Source: Eubacteriales bacterium
GTDB lineage: Bacteria; Bacillota; Clostridia; Lachnospirales; Lachnospiraceae
DNA: 64,000 bases
Direction of reading: 5' to 3'
Assembly (NCBI GenBank): GCA_030536575.1
Contig: JAUNPS010000018.1
Span: forward strand, 18,577 to 82,576
Below the pieces are notes generated by a model. It saw only the letters and a list, made by a program, of their open reading frames with translations, was not told where the DNA came from and ran no database searches. The translations under genes were made by a program, and so were the position numbers. Shown piece after piece: positions 26,694 through 35,283 of the stretch; position 1 is the first letter of the stretch; every line of letters begins with the position of its first letter.

Positions 26694-27431
26694 ATGGAAG
26701 AACTAAGAAGACCAGGCGGAGAATTAGCAAGCAGACCGCTGCATTTCTTTTGGATTGTGGATTGTTCTGGCTCCATGTACGGAGAAAAAATTGGAACAGT
26801 AAACAATGCGATCCAGACATGTATTCCAGAAATGGCGTCTGCCGCTGAGAACAATCCAAATGCGCAGCTTTTGATTCGCACGCTCAGCTTTTCTACAGGA
26901 GCAACCTGGCTGACGTCAAATCCAGTTCCAGTTGAAGATTATGCATGGGAAGATCTGGATGCAAATGGTGTTACCGATTTGGGAAAGGCATTTGAATTAC
27001 TTGCTGCGCAGCTTTCTATCCCTCCAATGCCGGCAAGAGCGCTGCCGCCAGTTCTTGTATTGCTATCAGATGGGCAGCCAACCGATAATTACAAGAAAGG
27101 ATTAGAGGAATTGAAGAAAATGCCTTGGTTTCGAAAGGCAGTCAAGATTGCTGTTTCTATTGGACAGGATGCAGATGACGATGTATTGATTGAGTTTACT
27201 GGAAATAGGGAGCTTGTTCTTCAGGCAAATAATGCTGCTGCGCTTACAAAGATGATCAAGTGGGCTTCTACAACAGCCTCAATGGTATCTGCACCTGCAA
27301 GCAGACCTATGGATTCTCCGGTATCTGCACCAGCCGACGATCCATTTGCGGCACCGAATGGCGCCCCACTTGTTCTTGATATGAGTAAGATTCCAGATCC
27401 TGGTGATATCGGTGCGGGAGATGTATGGTAG
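26694..27431 (+). CDS. TerY-like vWA-domain protein
   Basis: A 245-residue vWA protein. The MIDAS motif is IVDCSGSMYGEK at about residues 21-32, with LLSDGQPTDN as the later metal-site loop. The last 50 residues are a proline- and alanine-rich linker (SAPASRPMDSPVSAPADDPF) ending in an acidic tail. The ribosome site AAGGAGG lies seven bases upstream. TerY proteins are thought to bind partner proteins in a metal-dependent way and to be phosphorylated by the triad kinase. It sits between kinase and phosphatase; its reading frame overlaps the open frame of the PP2C gene upstream of that gene's real start. Confidence 0.88.
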   Translation: MEELRRPGGELASRPLHFFWIVDCSGSMYGEKIGTVNNAIQTCIPEMASAAENNPNAQLLIRTLSFSTGATWLTSNPVPVEDYAWEDLDANGVTDLGKAFELLAAQLSIPPMPARALPPVLVLLSDGQPTDNYKKGLEELKKMPWFRKAVKIAVSIGQDADDDVLIEFTGNRELVLQANNAAALTKMIKWASTTASMVSAPASRPMDSPVSAPADDPFAAPNGAPLVLDMSKIPDPGDIGAGDVW

Positions 27432-27442
27432 GAGGTGCTTGC

Positions 27443-28288
27443 ATGAAGCATTTACTTTATGGTGAGAGCATCAAAGGAGCTGCTCATGTGCGGAATGGAG
27501 CCCTTCTTCAAGATAGTTATAAAATAGAAAAGGTTTCTGACGATATATCCATCATTGCGGCTGCAGATGGGCATGGAAGCGAGAAATGTCCGAAAAGTAA
27601 AAATGGATCTATGATCGCGGTGAATGTATTCTGTAAGGTAATGAAAGATTATATCAATCATTATTCGGATGCCACAGAAAGTCTTATTACCTGGCTCAAC
27701 CGTGAAGGTGAGCTGAGATTTGCACAGAATATCTGTGATGAATGGCAGCGCAGAGTTCGCAAATCATTCAATGACAGTAAAGCAGAGAAACCAGTAGGTG
27801 ACGATGGAAAAACGGATTGGAAGTCTGTATATAAATTATATGGAACCACGCTCTTGGGATTGCTTATTACTTCGACGTATATATTCGCGTTCCAGTTAGG
27901 TGATGGAGATATCCAATTGGTTGATGAGGGCGGTGTGTCGTCAGTTGTAGAAACAGAAAAGATTCTTGGAACAGAAACCTATTCCTTATCAAAAGTGGAT
28001 GCTTGGAGAAAGGCTGTATCTGCAGTACGCCGGAGGGATGTATCAGAAGGTGTTCCATACTTGTATCTGATTTCTACAGATGGATTTGCAAATAGTTATC
28101 TTACCGAAGAAGATTTTGCAAAAACGTGCCGTGAGTATTTTGCACTTATCAGAAGACATGGATTTGATATAGTATGTGCGAATCTTGGAAAATGGCTGAC
28201 GGAAACCAGTGAATTGGGGTGTGGAGATGACATCACTGTTGTTCTGGCATATTTTGACGCGCGGGAGATGATCTTGGATGGTCGCTGA
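27443..28288 (+). CDS. PP2C-type Ser/Thr phosphatase (TerY-P triad phosphatase)
   Basis: A 281-residue PP2C/PPM phosphatase. Metal-binding motifs are AAADGHGS (first aspartate), LISTDGFAN and GCGDDITVVLAYF near the C-terminus. The ATG at 27443 has AGGAGGTG five bases upstream, which decides against the earlier in-frame ATG at 27425. It should reverse phosphorylation by the neighbouring kinase. Its 3' end overlaps the transglutaminase-like gene by 11 bases, so the two are translationally coupled. Length is standard and no membrane segments are seen. Confidence 0.9.
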   Translation: MKHLLYGESIKGAAHVRNGALLQDSYKIEKVSDDISIIAAADGHGSEKCPKSKNGSMIAVNVFCKVMKDYINHYSDATESLITWLNREGELRFAQNICDEWQRRVRKSFNDSKAEKPVGDDGKTDWKSVYKLYGTTLLGLLITSTYIFAFQLGDGDIQLVDEGGVSSVVETEKILGTETYSLSKVDAWRKAVSAVRRRDVSEGVPYLYLISTDGFANSYLTEEDFAKTCREYFALIRRHGFDIVCANLGKWLTETSELGCGDDITVVLAYFDAREMILDGR

Positions 28289-29303
28289 TCGATATTATTA
28301 TCAATGTTTAAATGATGTTGAGAAGCGAGTATATCAAACCGTTTATGCGGGAATCAAGCAGCAGAAAAGTTTGATTCCGATAACGGTATCTGGTCTTGCA
28401 AAGGAATCTGTAAATCGAATCTTTCATGCGGTGACTGCAGATAATCCGCTTTTTTATTACTGCAATCATTCAGTAATGAGTATTGCGCAGGATCAATTTG
28501 GAAATATGGCTTTTTGTCCACAATATTATTTTAAGGAAGATCAGGTATTCGAACATAATATAAAAATCCAGCAGGCGGTTAACCAGCTGATTGCTGATTT
28601 ACGATTAACAGAAGGATCAGATTACGAAAAGGTTTTAAAACTGAACGAGTATTTTTGCAAAAAAGTAGAGTATGATGCTGCCGGGGCTGATCTGGCAGAT
28701 GTGACACGCGTGATTATGTCTCATACGATTCTGGGCGTATTTGCCAAGCGGAGGGCTCAATGCGAAGGGATTGCAAAAGCGGTTAAAGTCTTGCTCAATG
28801 CGGTAGATGTTAAGTGCATCGTCGTTGATGGAACAGCAACTTTAAATGATGGAACCAGGAGCTTACATGCATGGAATATTATAAAGCAGGGTGGTGTGCC
28901 ATATCATGTGGATATCACATTTAATATGGGCCATACCACAAATGGAAATGTGGCATATGATTGGCTGAATGTCAGCGATGCTATGGTGAAAGGAAATCAT
29001 ATGCCGGATACTGATATGAAATTGCCAGCTTGCCGATCAGAAAAGTTAAATTATTATACATTGAACAAAGCGGTATTTTCATCCAAGAAACAGGCATGTG
29101 AATACATAAAAAAGAAAATAAAATACGGAGAACGGTTGATTTATATGAGATTTAACGGTCGGGTTAAAGTGTCAAACATATATATGGAACTCGTTCAAAT
29201 TGTGAGTGGTGCAATTCGGGAGTGTTACACAGATCAGGATAATTTAACAGTCAGCAGTGTGTTGGGAGTGGATACCAATACACTGAGACTATGGATACGT
29301 TAA
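28278..29303 (+). CDS. Transglutaminase-like cysteine protease domain protein
   Basis: A 341-residue protein with a transglutaminase-like core: cysteine C162 in AQCEGIAKA, histidine H197 in LHAWN and aspartate D212 in YHVDITF make a complete catalytic triad. Bacterial proteins of this type are usually proteases or amidases rather than cross-linkers. Before it lies a 120-residue region with YYYQCLNDVEKRVYQTVYAG, common to this kind of clostridial protein; after it a basic region around residues 270-300. There is no signal peptide, so it should act in the cytoplasm, unlike most transglutaminase-like proteins. It is coupled to the phosphatase gene. I infer a protein-modifying effector or maturation enzyme of the phospho-signalling cassette. 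Confidence 0.82.
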   Translation: MVADRYYYQCLNDVEKRVYQTVYAGIKQQKSLIPITVSGLAKESVNRIFHAVTADNPLFYYCNHSVMSIAQDQFGNMAFCPQYYFKEDQVFEHNIKIQQAVNQLIADLRLTEGSDYEKVLKLNEYFCKKVEYDAAGADLADVTRVIMSHTILGVFAKRRAQCEGIAKAVKVLLNAVDVKCIVVDGTATLNDGTRSLHAWNIIKQGGVPYHVDITFNMGHTTNGNVAYDWLNVSDAMVKGNHMPDTDMKLPACRSEKLNYYTLNKAVFSSKKQACEYIKKKIKYGERLIYMRFNGRVKVSNIYMELVQIVSGAIRECYTDQDNLTVSSVLGVDTNTLRLWIR

Positions 29304-29355
29304 AGAGAGAAGAAGTTTTGTACCAGACACCGGTGGGCGCAAAGGATAGCAGAAT

Positions 29356-30132
29356 ATGAACAGCAAAATTTGTTTATGTGACAAGAAAGCGGATATATTG
29401 GAAAGAGCCATTTACTCTGAGATATGCAGCCATGATGGTTTGAAGGCAAAAGATATATGTAAAAATATTTCAGCCGACCGAAAGACCATCAACCAATATT
29501 TGTACAAAGCGCCGCTTATGAGGGAATTGTGTTACCGTGATGATGATTACAAATGGCATGGATTGGTCCGGCAGAACCGACCGCATATAGGTTTGGGGGA
29601 TTTTTGCGGATATTATAGTTCGGTTGGGGAATTCTTGGAATTGGAGGAGGAAGAATGGTTTAAAACGATGCTTTCCGGATGCAAAAATATCGGGCGGAAT
29701 CTGAATGATACCAGGGGATTGTTCCATTCCTTCCGGGATTGCAGGAATGTGATGGTTCAACTTTTTGAGGATCTGGAGAGTGTCTTTCAACCGGATTGGG
29801 AAATTGCGTTTGAGCTGCGGATCAACCGGGCGCGCTATATCCGAATTTATGCAGATGTGCTTGTGCTTACGGAGGATAAAGCATTTTCTCTGGAATTTAA
29901 GATGAAAGATAAAGCTATGCCAGAGGAAGTCCGGCAGGCTGCGAAGTATACGGAGTATCTGGAAGTGATTTTGGGATCAGAATATGATGTGATTCCCTGT
30001 TTGGTGCTGACCAAGGCAGATGATTTGTACAGATATGAACCATTAGGTGTTGGTGACGCACTGATTCCGGTATGTTCTGGGAATATGTTGTTTAATCTAT
30101 TTGATGAATATATTGGATTCTTGAAAGAATGA
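29356..30132 (+). CDS. HTH plus PD-(D/E)XK nuclease-like protein
   Basis: A 258-residue protein without a familiar name. Residues 20-55 form a winged-helix-like start (GLKAKDICKNISADRKTINQ). The C-terminal half has the strand-turn-strand YADVLVLTEDKAFSLEFK with D167, E180 and K182, which matches the D-(x)n-E-x-K core of PD-(D/E)XK nucleases, followed by a helix (EVRQAAKYTEYLEVI) as in that fold. It is the last gene of the long plus-strand series that starts at the BREX regulator, about 50 bases after the transglutaminase-like gene. A restriction-type effector is the natural inference. The spacing between acidic residues is in range, but activity is not certain. Confidence 0.7.
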   Translation: MNSKICLCDKKADILERAIYSEICSHDGLKAKDICKNISADRKTINQYLYKAPLMRELCYRDDDYKWHGLVRQNRPHIGLGDFCGYYSSVGEFLELEEEEWFKTMLSGCKNIGRNLNDTRGLFHSFRDCRNVMVQLFEDLESVFQPDWEIAFELRINRARYIRIYADVLVLTEDKAFSLEFKMKDKAMPEEVRQAAKYTEYLEVILGSEYDVIPCLVLTKADDLYRYEPLGVGDALIPVCSGNMLFNLFDEYIGFLKE

Positions 30133-30212
30133 TTTCCCGGGTTCCGTGACACCAGTGTCCGGGGATTGGTCAAATGCGTGTGGAACGAATCAAGATAAGC
30201 GGACAGGAGTAT

Positions 30213-30250
30213 AAAAGGAGCTGAAGCACTCATTTTCGTGCAACAGCCCC
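30213..30250 (-). terminator. Dispersed terminator-type repeat (copy 1)
   Basis: On the minus strand GGGGCTGTTGCAC and GTGCTTCAGCTCC form an imperfect 13-bp stem followed by TTTTATACT. It terminates the lipocalin-like gene coming from the right. An almost identical element closes the window at 63947-63984 in the opposite orientation, so it belongs to a dispersed repeat family. Confidence 0.75.
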
Positions 30251-30381
30251 GAAATCTTTGGAGCAAAGTATGAGCTCCGGTGCTAAGATAAAGATGACTG
30301 ATGATCTTGACTTTTGTCAGATTTTTGACTTTAAGGTATTTTTAGAGCTATCACCAAAGAGTGTTCCATATGATTTTGGAT

Positions 30382-31407
30382 TTATTTGGCGTCTGCTTCC
30401 TTCGGAGCGTGTGGAAAAACAATCTCATGTAAAGAAGAAGTCCGGTATACTTTTTCTTTTTCAGTGTTTTTCTGAACGGTCAATACTTCGTCTCCAATAA
30501 AACGGTATGCGGATTCGCCGCCAGTAGGAAGGTCATCGCAAAGGGACTTCATTACAATATGATCGACATTTACCTCAAGATCAAGCTTGATATCAGGAGT
30601 CTTTACGTGTATCATGAAGCGATGCGCAAAGGAGAAGCCCAGTTCCGGTTCTGTCTCAATGTCCAAAAGTTCATAGGTAATATTTCCTGCCTGATGATGC
30701 AGGTCGTTTGGTTCTGTATAGAGATTTTCAGCGTCTTCTACAAGCATGGTAACCGCAGGCTTTGCACCCGGTATGGAAGGAATCAGAATGCCGTAATCAA
30801 TTGTGATATCCTCAGTATGAACCTTTCCCCAGTGCCAGTGATCCAATTCATTGCCGACATTAAGATTCATCCAATTGTGATCGTGGTATCCCTGGCCTTT
30901 TACGGTAATTTCCTTATCATTTTTATATAAGACTCCTTCCACGCTTGCCATTGGCTGAGCAACAACCCATGCTTTTTCTTCTCCGGTCTGCGGATTTTTA
31001 AAGACACATCCGTCTGTTCCGGCTTGCCATGATGGAACCTTTGCATAGAATTTGAGGTATGCGCCATAACCGTCGATGAATGCCTTCATTTCGTAATGGT
31101 CGCCGCAATCTTTGCACCACTGCTCATCGTTGTAATTTACGTCACATTGTTTCCGGCTGAAACTTGCTTTTTCTTCCGGATATTTTTTGATTAAAGAATG
31201 TTCTGTGCCGTCTTTTTCATATAAATCAACACGCACGGAAGGCTGGCGTGGATAAAGCCTTGTATCATTTACGGAATACATGACAACAAAATGGTCCCCG
31301 TTGTCCAAAGCTGCATCAAAATACCACCATTCTGCTTCCTTGTTGCGTTCCTGCACCGGATAGTGAATGTGTAGTTTGTCAAATTCTGGTTTGTATGTTT
31401 TCGTCAT
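30382..31407 (-). CDS. CrtC/AttH lipocalin-like protein
   Basis: A 341-residue protein of the CrtC/AttH (hydroxyneurosporene synthase-like) superfamily, a double lipocalin-type beta-barrel. The hallmark residues are EAEWWYFDA near the N-terminus and GYHDHNWM in the middle, followed by WHWGKV. Some relatives hydrate lipophilic substrates; most are uncharacterised, so the substrate is unknown. There is no signal peptide. It is transcribed away from a TetR-type gene, which probably controls it. The AT-rich palindrome AATTATAATT at 31453-31462 in the shared intergenic region is a possible operator. The flanking TTTCGTCAT/ATTCC region gives a GGAATTC-like weak ribosome site. Confidence 0.8.
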   Translation of the reverse strand: MTKTYKPEFDKLHIHYPVQERNKEAEWWYFDAALDNGDHFVVMYSVNDTRLYPRQPSVRVDLYEKDGTEHSLIKKYPEEKASFSRKQCDVNYNDEQWCKDCGDHYEMKAFIDGYGAYLKFYAKVPSWQAGTDGCVFKNPQTGEEKAWVVAQPMASVEGVLYKNDKEITVKGQGYHDHNWMNLNVGNELDHWHWGKVHTEDITIDYGILIPSIPGAKPAVTMLVEDAENLYTEPNDLHHQAGNITYELLDIETEPELGFSFAHRFMIHVKTPDIKLDLEVNVDHIVMKSLCDDLPTGGESAYRFIGDEVLTVQKNTEKEKVYRTSSLHEIVFPHAPKEADAK

Positions 31408-31583
31408 TTTTGAATTCCTTTCTATGAAATGTGTTGTGTACTTGTTGAACCCAATTATAATTAGAAAAAAGAGAGGATGTAAGATACAAAAGGGTTCCGT
31501 TTGTTACATTGTTTCTGACATGTGTTGTTTTGAAGGTGGACATTTTATTTGGAAATTGTTAGAATGATAGAAATAAGCAGACG

Positions 31584-32153
31584 ATGTGTTTTAATAGTAT
31601 TGATTGGAGCAGGTATAAATTGGAAAATCAGGAGTATTCTGTTTCAGCATCAGATTTTATTATTGATGCGTTATTTGAATTAATGAAAGAGCAGTCTTTT
31701 GAAAAAATAAGTATTACAGAAATCGCGCAGAAGGCGGGTGTCTCAAGACTGTCCTATTATAGAAATTTTCAAACCAAAGAAGACATTATCTTGACCTTTT
31801 TTGAACAGGAGTTTCAGCAGTTTCTTTATGAGATAAAGACTTTGGATATATGTGATATTTCTTTTAGAAAACTGATCAGCGTCAGTTTTTCATACTGGGA
31901 GAAGAGACAGGACCGAATCCGTATGCTGATGCGTGACGAACAGATCTATTTGATCTATGTATCATTTAATAAATATTTGTCGGAAATACTGAAAGAATAT
32001 CAAATGAAATTCAAATTGAGTTTCTGGCAGGGAAAATTTCTCGAAGGGGGAATTATGATCGTATTGCTGGAGTGGATTCAAAATGGGTGTAAAAACAGCC
32101 CCGATGAAATGGCAGAGGAGTTAAGCGAAAAATATAAAATTGATATTCTGTAA
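31584..32153 (+). CDS. TetR/AcrR family regulator
   Basis: A 189-residue TetR-like repressor. The N-terminal HTH reads ISITEIAQKAGVSRLSYYRN, followed by FQTKEDIILTFFEQEF, the standard TetR layout, and a helical C-terminal ligand-binding part. It is divergent from the CrtC-like gene, with 176 bases between them, and is the likely repressor of that gene and of itself. The start ATG lacks a strong ribosome site; no better start exists before the HTH, since the first 30 residues are needed for a complete domain. The inducer is unknown. Confidence 0.85.
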   Translation: MCFNSIDWSRYKLENQEYSVSASDFIIDALFELMKEQSFEKISITEIAQKAGVSRLSYYRNFQTKEDIILTFFEQEFQQFLYEIKTLDICDISFRKLISVSFSYWEKRQDRIRMLMRDEQIYLIYVSFNKYLSEILKEYQMKFKLSFWQGKFLEGGIMIVLLEWIQNGCKNSPDEMAEELSEKYKIDIL

Positions 32154-32370
32154 AATTCATCTCCCATATTAGGAACCAGAAAAGATCATTATGATAAATG
32201 TATTTCCGAAAGAAGAGCAAGTGGTATTTCATTGGACGTATAAACTCGATGAAATATTCGGGGAAGAAAGAGAAAGGAATGGAGAAAACAGGGCGAAGAG
32301 AGTATGCAGGGTGTAGATTTTCTGCTTGCGGGAAAATAGGAGTGAAAGAAAGAACAGGAGCGTTTAAACA

Positions 32371-33885
32371 ATGAAACGAAAGAGCTTTTACGCAGTCGCC
32401 ATAGGCAGAAAGACGGGAATCTACCGAACCTGGGAGGAATGCCGGCAGCAGGTGGACGGCTACCCCGGCGGGAAACAGCAAGGCTTTTACACAGAAGCAG
32501 AAGCCAGGAAATGGATGGAAACTTTTAAACAGCCGGAAAACCAGGTGTCGCTTGGAAAGGCAAAACCAGACTTTTCTCAGAAATATGTTTCGGTGGGCTT
32601 AAATGAAAGCCAGAAAAAGGCATTGGAAATCATGTTGAGCGGAGAAAATGTTTTTCTTACAGGCGAGGCTGGAACGGGAAAGACGTTTCTTTTAAAGTAT
32701 TTTCTAGCGAAGGTAAGCGCGAAAAATGTGATCGTCTGCGCACCGACGGGCATTGCGGCCCTCCAGATCCACGGTGCTACGATCCATCATGTTTTCCGGG
32801 CCGATTTGGGGCCATTGATGCCGGATAAGCCGCTGGGGAGAATCCAGGACGCGGTAAAAGAGGCGGATCTCATTGTTATAGACGAAATCAGCATGTGCCG
32901 GTTTGATTTGTTTGATTATGTGTGCCGTTCGATTCAAGAAGCACAGGACATTTCCAAAAGGAAAAAGCAGGTGATTGTGGTAGGTGATTTTTATCAGCTC
33001 CCTCCGGTGATGACGGACAAGGATCGGGAGGTGCTGGCACAGGCCTGGATGGGGCGGATCGAAAAGATAGGAGACGGATTCGCGTTTCTGGCTCCGGCCT
33101 GGCGGGAAATGCGGTTTCGGACAGTGCTTTTGACGGAGGTCATGCGCCAGAAGGGCGAGCTGGATTTTATCGAAAATCTGAACCGGATTCGAAGGGGAGA
33201 GACAGACGCGCTGGAATGGTTTAACCGCAATACGGCGGCCGAAGAGCGGCCGGGAATCTTTCTCTATGCGAGAAATCTGACCGTAGACCGGAAAAACCGG
33301 GAGGAAACTGCCAGACTGAACCGGACTGCGCGAAAATACAAAGGGAAAAAGGAAGGAAGTATCCGGGATTTCCCGACGGCGATGGAGCTGGAACTTTGCG
33401 TCGGAACCCGTGTGATGAGCATTGTGAATGATGGGAAAGGGCGGTATCAGAACGGTTCGCTGGGGACGGTTACGGCCCTGGGGGAGGACACGGTGAAGGT
33501 GCGGCTGGATAATGGGGCTCATGTGGCCTTTGAGAGGTATGTGTGGGAAGCGGTGGATTATGCGGTGGTACGGGAGGAGGACACGGGAAGGTGCCGGCTG
33601 GAGAAGCGGGTGGTCGGGAGATTTGAGCAGCTTCCGCTGAAGGTTGCGTTTGCAATTACGATCCATAAGTCGCAGGGGCAGACGTTTGACAGTGCGAATT
33701 TGACGCCGGAGTGTTTTGGGGCGGGGCAGTTGTATGTGGCGCTGTCCAGGGTTCGGAGCGCGGAGGCATTGTATTTGACGCGGCGAATTGAGGAGAGGGA
33801 TATGATCGTGTCGGATGAGGTGAGGCGGTTTTATGGCGAGGAAGAGGAATCCGGAATGAAACGGCATTTAAGACTAAGAAAGTAA
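32371..33885 (+). CDS. Viroplasmin (RNase H1-like) - PIF1-family helicase fusion
   Basis: A 504-residue fusion protein. Residues 5-50 match the viroplasmin/RNase H1 N-terminal domain that binds RNA-DNA hybrids (FYAVAIGRKTGIYRTWEECR, then YPGGKQQGFYTEAEA). The rest is a superfamily 1 helicase of PIF1 type: Walker A LTGEAGTGKT around residues 97-105, Walker B LIVIDEISM, then VVGDFYQLPPV and the late motif TIHKSQGQTFD...LYVALSRV. Such an enzyme would move 5' to 3' on single-stranded DNA and could resolve R-loops or G-quadruplexes. The ribosome site AGGAG is upstream. It stands alone, between the regulator and the galactosidase genes, and is GC-richer than the preceding island. Confidence 0.9.
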   Translation: MKRKSFYAVAIGRKTGIYRTWEECRQQVDGYPGGKQQGFYTEAEARKWMETFKQPENQVSLGKAKPDFSQKYVSVGLNESQKKALEIMLSGENVFLTGEAGTGKTFLLKYFLAKVSAKNVIVCAPTGIAALQIHGATIHHVFRADLGPLMPDKPLGRIQDAVKEADLIVIDEISMCRFDLFDYVCRSIQEAQDISKRKKQVIVVGDFYQLPPVMTDKDREVLAQAWMGRIEKIGDGFAFLAPAWREMRFRTVLLTEVMRQKGELDFIENLNRIRRGETDALEWFNRNTAAEERPGIFLYARNLTVDRKNREETARLNRTARKYKGKKEGSIRDFPTAMELELCVGTRVMSIVNDGKGRYQNGSLGTVTALGEDTVKVRLDNGAHVAFERYVWEAVDYAVVREEDTGRCRLEKRVVGRFEQLPLKVAFAITIHKSQGQTFDSANLTPECFGAGQLYVALSRVRSAEALYLTRRIEERDMIVSDEVRRFYGEEEESGMKRHLRLRK

Positions 33886-33968
33886 AAAAATGCAAATTCC
33901 ATCAGACGTCAGAATGTGCTATGCTAGATACGGAAAACTACTTTTTTAAAAAAGGAAAGGTGAGGATC

Positions 33969-35282
33969 ATGAACAAAAACAGCTATGCGAAAACCCCTCC
34001 CATGGGCTGGAACAGTTGGGACTGCTACGGCGCTTCCGTAACCGAAAAAATCCTGAAACAAAACGCGGACTACATGGCCGAACATCTGAAATCCTACGGC
34101 TGGGAATACATTGTATGCGATATCCAGTGGTATGAACCAGAAGCCAAAGGACATGCCTACAATCATTTTTACCCATTGGAAATGGACGAATACGCCCGGC
34201 TGATCCCAGCGGTAAACCGCTTCCCTTCTGCGGCAGGCGGCCAGGGCTTCGCGCCGATCAGCTCCTACATTCACGGTCTGGGCCTGAAATTTGGCATTCA
34301 TATCATGCGCGGGATTCCACGTCAGGCCGTTCACGCTGCCACGCCCATCAAAGGCAGTCATGCGACCGCCAGAACCATTGCTCATCCGTACTCTCTGTGT
34401 CCGTGGAACACAGACATGTATGGGGTCAATCCGGAGGCCGAAGGCGCGCAGGCATACTATGATTCGCTGTTTGAACTGTATGCGCAGTGGGGCGTGGATT
34501 TCGTGAAGGTGGACGATATCTGCAATACGGAGTACAAGCCTCATGACCCGTACTCTGCGAGAAAAGAAATTGAAATGATACGCGCAGCGATCGATAAATG
34601 CGGCCGCGAAATTGTCCTGAGCCTTTCGCCGGGCCCGGCCGTGCTTTCCGAGGCCGCCCATCTGGCCGCGAATGCAAATATGTGGCGTATAACCGGCGAT
34701 TTCTGGGACAATTGGCCTCAGCTTTATGCGATGTTTGAAAAATGTGACCAGTGGAGTCCTTATGTAAAAGAAGGCTGTTGGCCGGATTGTGATATGCTTC
34801 CGCTGGGCCATCTGGGAATCAATACCCCAGGCTATGACGGCGGTTCCCGGTTCACGAATTTCACCAGGGAAGAGCAGCGCACGATGATGACGCTTTGGTG
34901 TATGTTTCGCTCTCCGCTGATGATGGGAGGGGAACTTACGGATCTTGATGAGTGGACGCGGAAGCTGCTGACGAACCGGAAGGTTTTGCGGCTTCTGGGC
35001 CATTCCTCCGGGGCGAGGCAGCTTATGCGGACTGGGGATACGGTAATTTGGAGCAGCAATGATGAGGACGGCGGAAAGTATCTCGCGTTCTTTAATCTCT
35101 CGAATGCGGAGACGAAGCCGGGATTTCCGTTGAATCATTTGGGAATTCGGGGCGCCTGCCGCGTGGAGAATTTGTGGGACGGGACGGAACGCGAAGAGGC
35201 CAGCGGACGCCTGGAAGCGGAACTGAAACCGCATGACGCGGCTTTGTTTAAGCTGACGAAAGGAATAGGAGGCGAAGAATAA
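33969..35282 (+). CDS. GH27 alpha-galactosidase
   Basis: A 437-residue glycoside hydrolase family 27 enzyme, cleaving terminal alpha-galactose or related residues. It starts with the family signature TPPMGWNSWDCYG. The nucleophile aspartate is D182 in FVKVDDIC and the acid/base is probably D244 in ITGDFWDNW. A C-terminal beta-sandwich follows. No signal peptide, so it is cytoplasmic and works on imported oligosaccharides. ATG 33969 has GGTGAGG upstream, deciding against the frame's upstream ATG at 33921. It is followed after one base by the GH35 gene, so the two form an operon for galactose-containing glycans. Confidence 0.93.
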   Translation: MNKNSYAKTPPMGWNSWDCYGASVTEKILKQNADYMAEHLKSYGWEYIVCDIQWYEPEAKGHAYNHFYPLEMDEYARLIPAVNRFPSAAGGQGFAPISSYIHGLGLKFGIHIMRGIPRQAVHAATPIKGSHATARTIAHPYSLCPWNTDMYGVNPEAEGAQAYYDSLFELYAQWGVDFVKVDDICNTEYKPHDPYSARKEIEMIRAAIDKCGREIVLSLSPGPAVLSEAAHLAANANMWRITGDFWDNWPQLYAMFEKCDQWSPYVKEGCWPDCDMLPLGHLGINTPGYDGGSRFTNFTREEQRTMMTLWCMFRSPLMMGGELTDLDEWTRKLLTNRKVLRLLGHSSGARQLMRTGDTVIWSSNDEDGGKYLAFFNLSNAETKPGFPLNHLGIRGACRVENLWDGTEREEASGRLEAELKPHDAALFKLTKGIGGEE

Positions 35283-35283
35283 C

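Noticed and set aside
4100-30400. Integrase, transposase or att direct repeats bounding the BREX island
   Set aside because: No such gene and no long direct repeat at both ends were seen; the island borders are defined only by gene content and composition.
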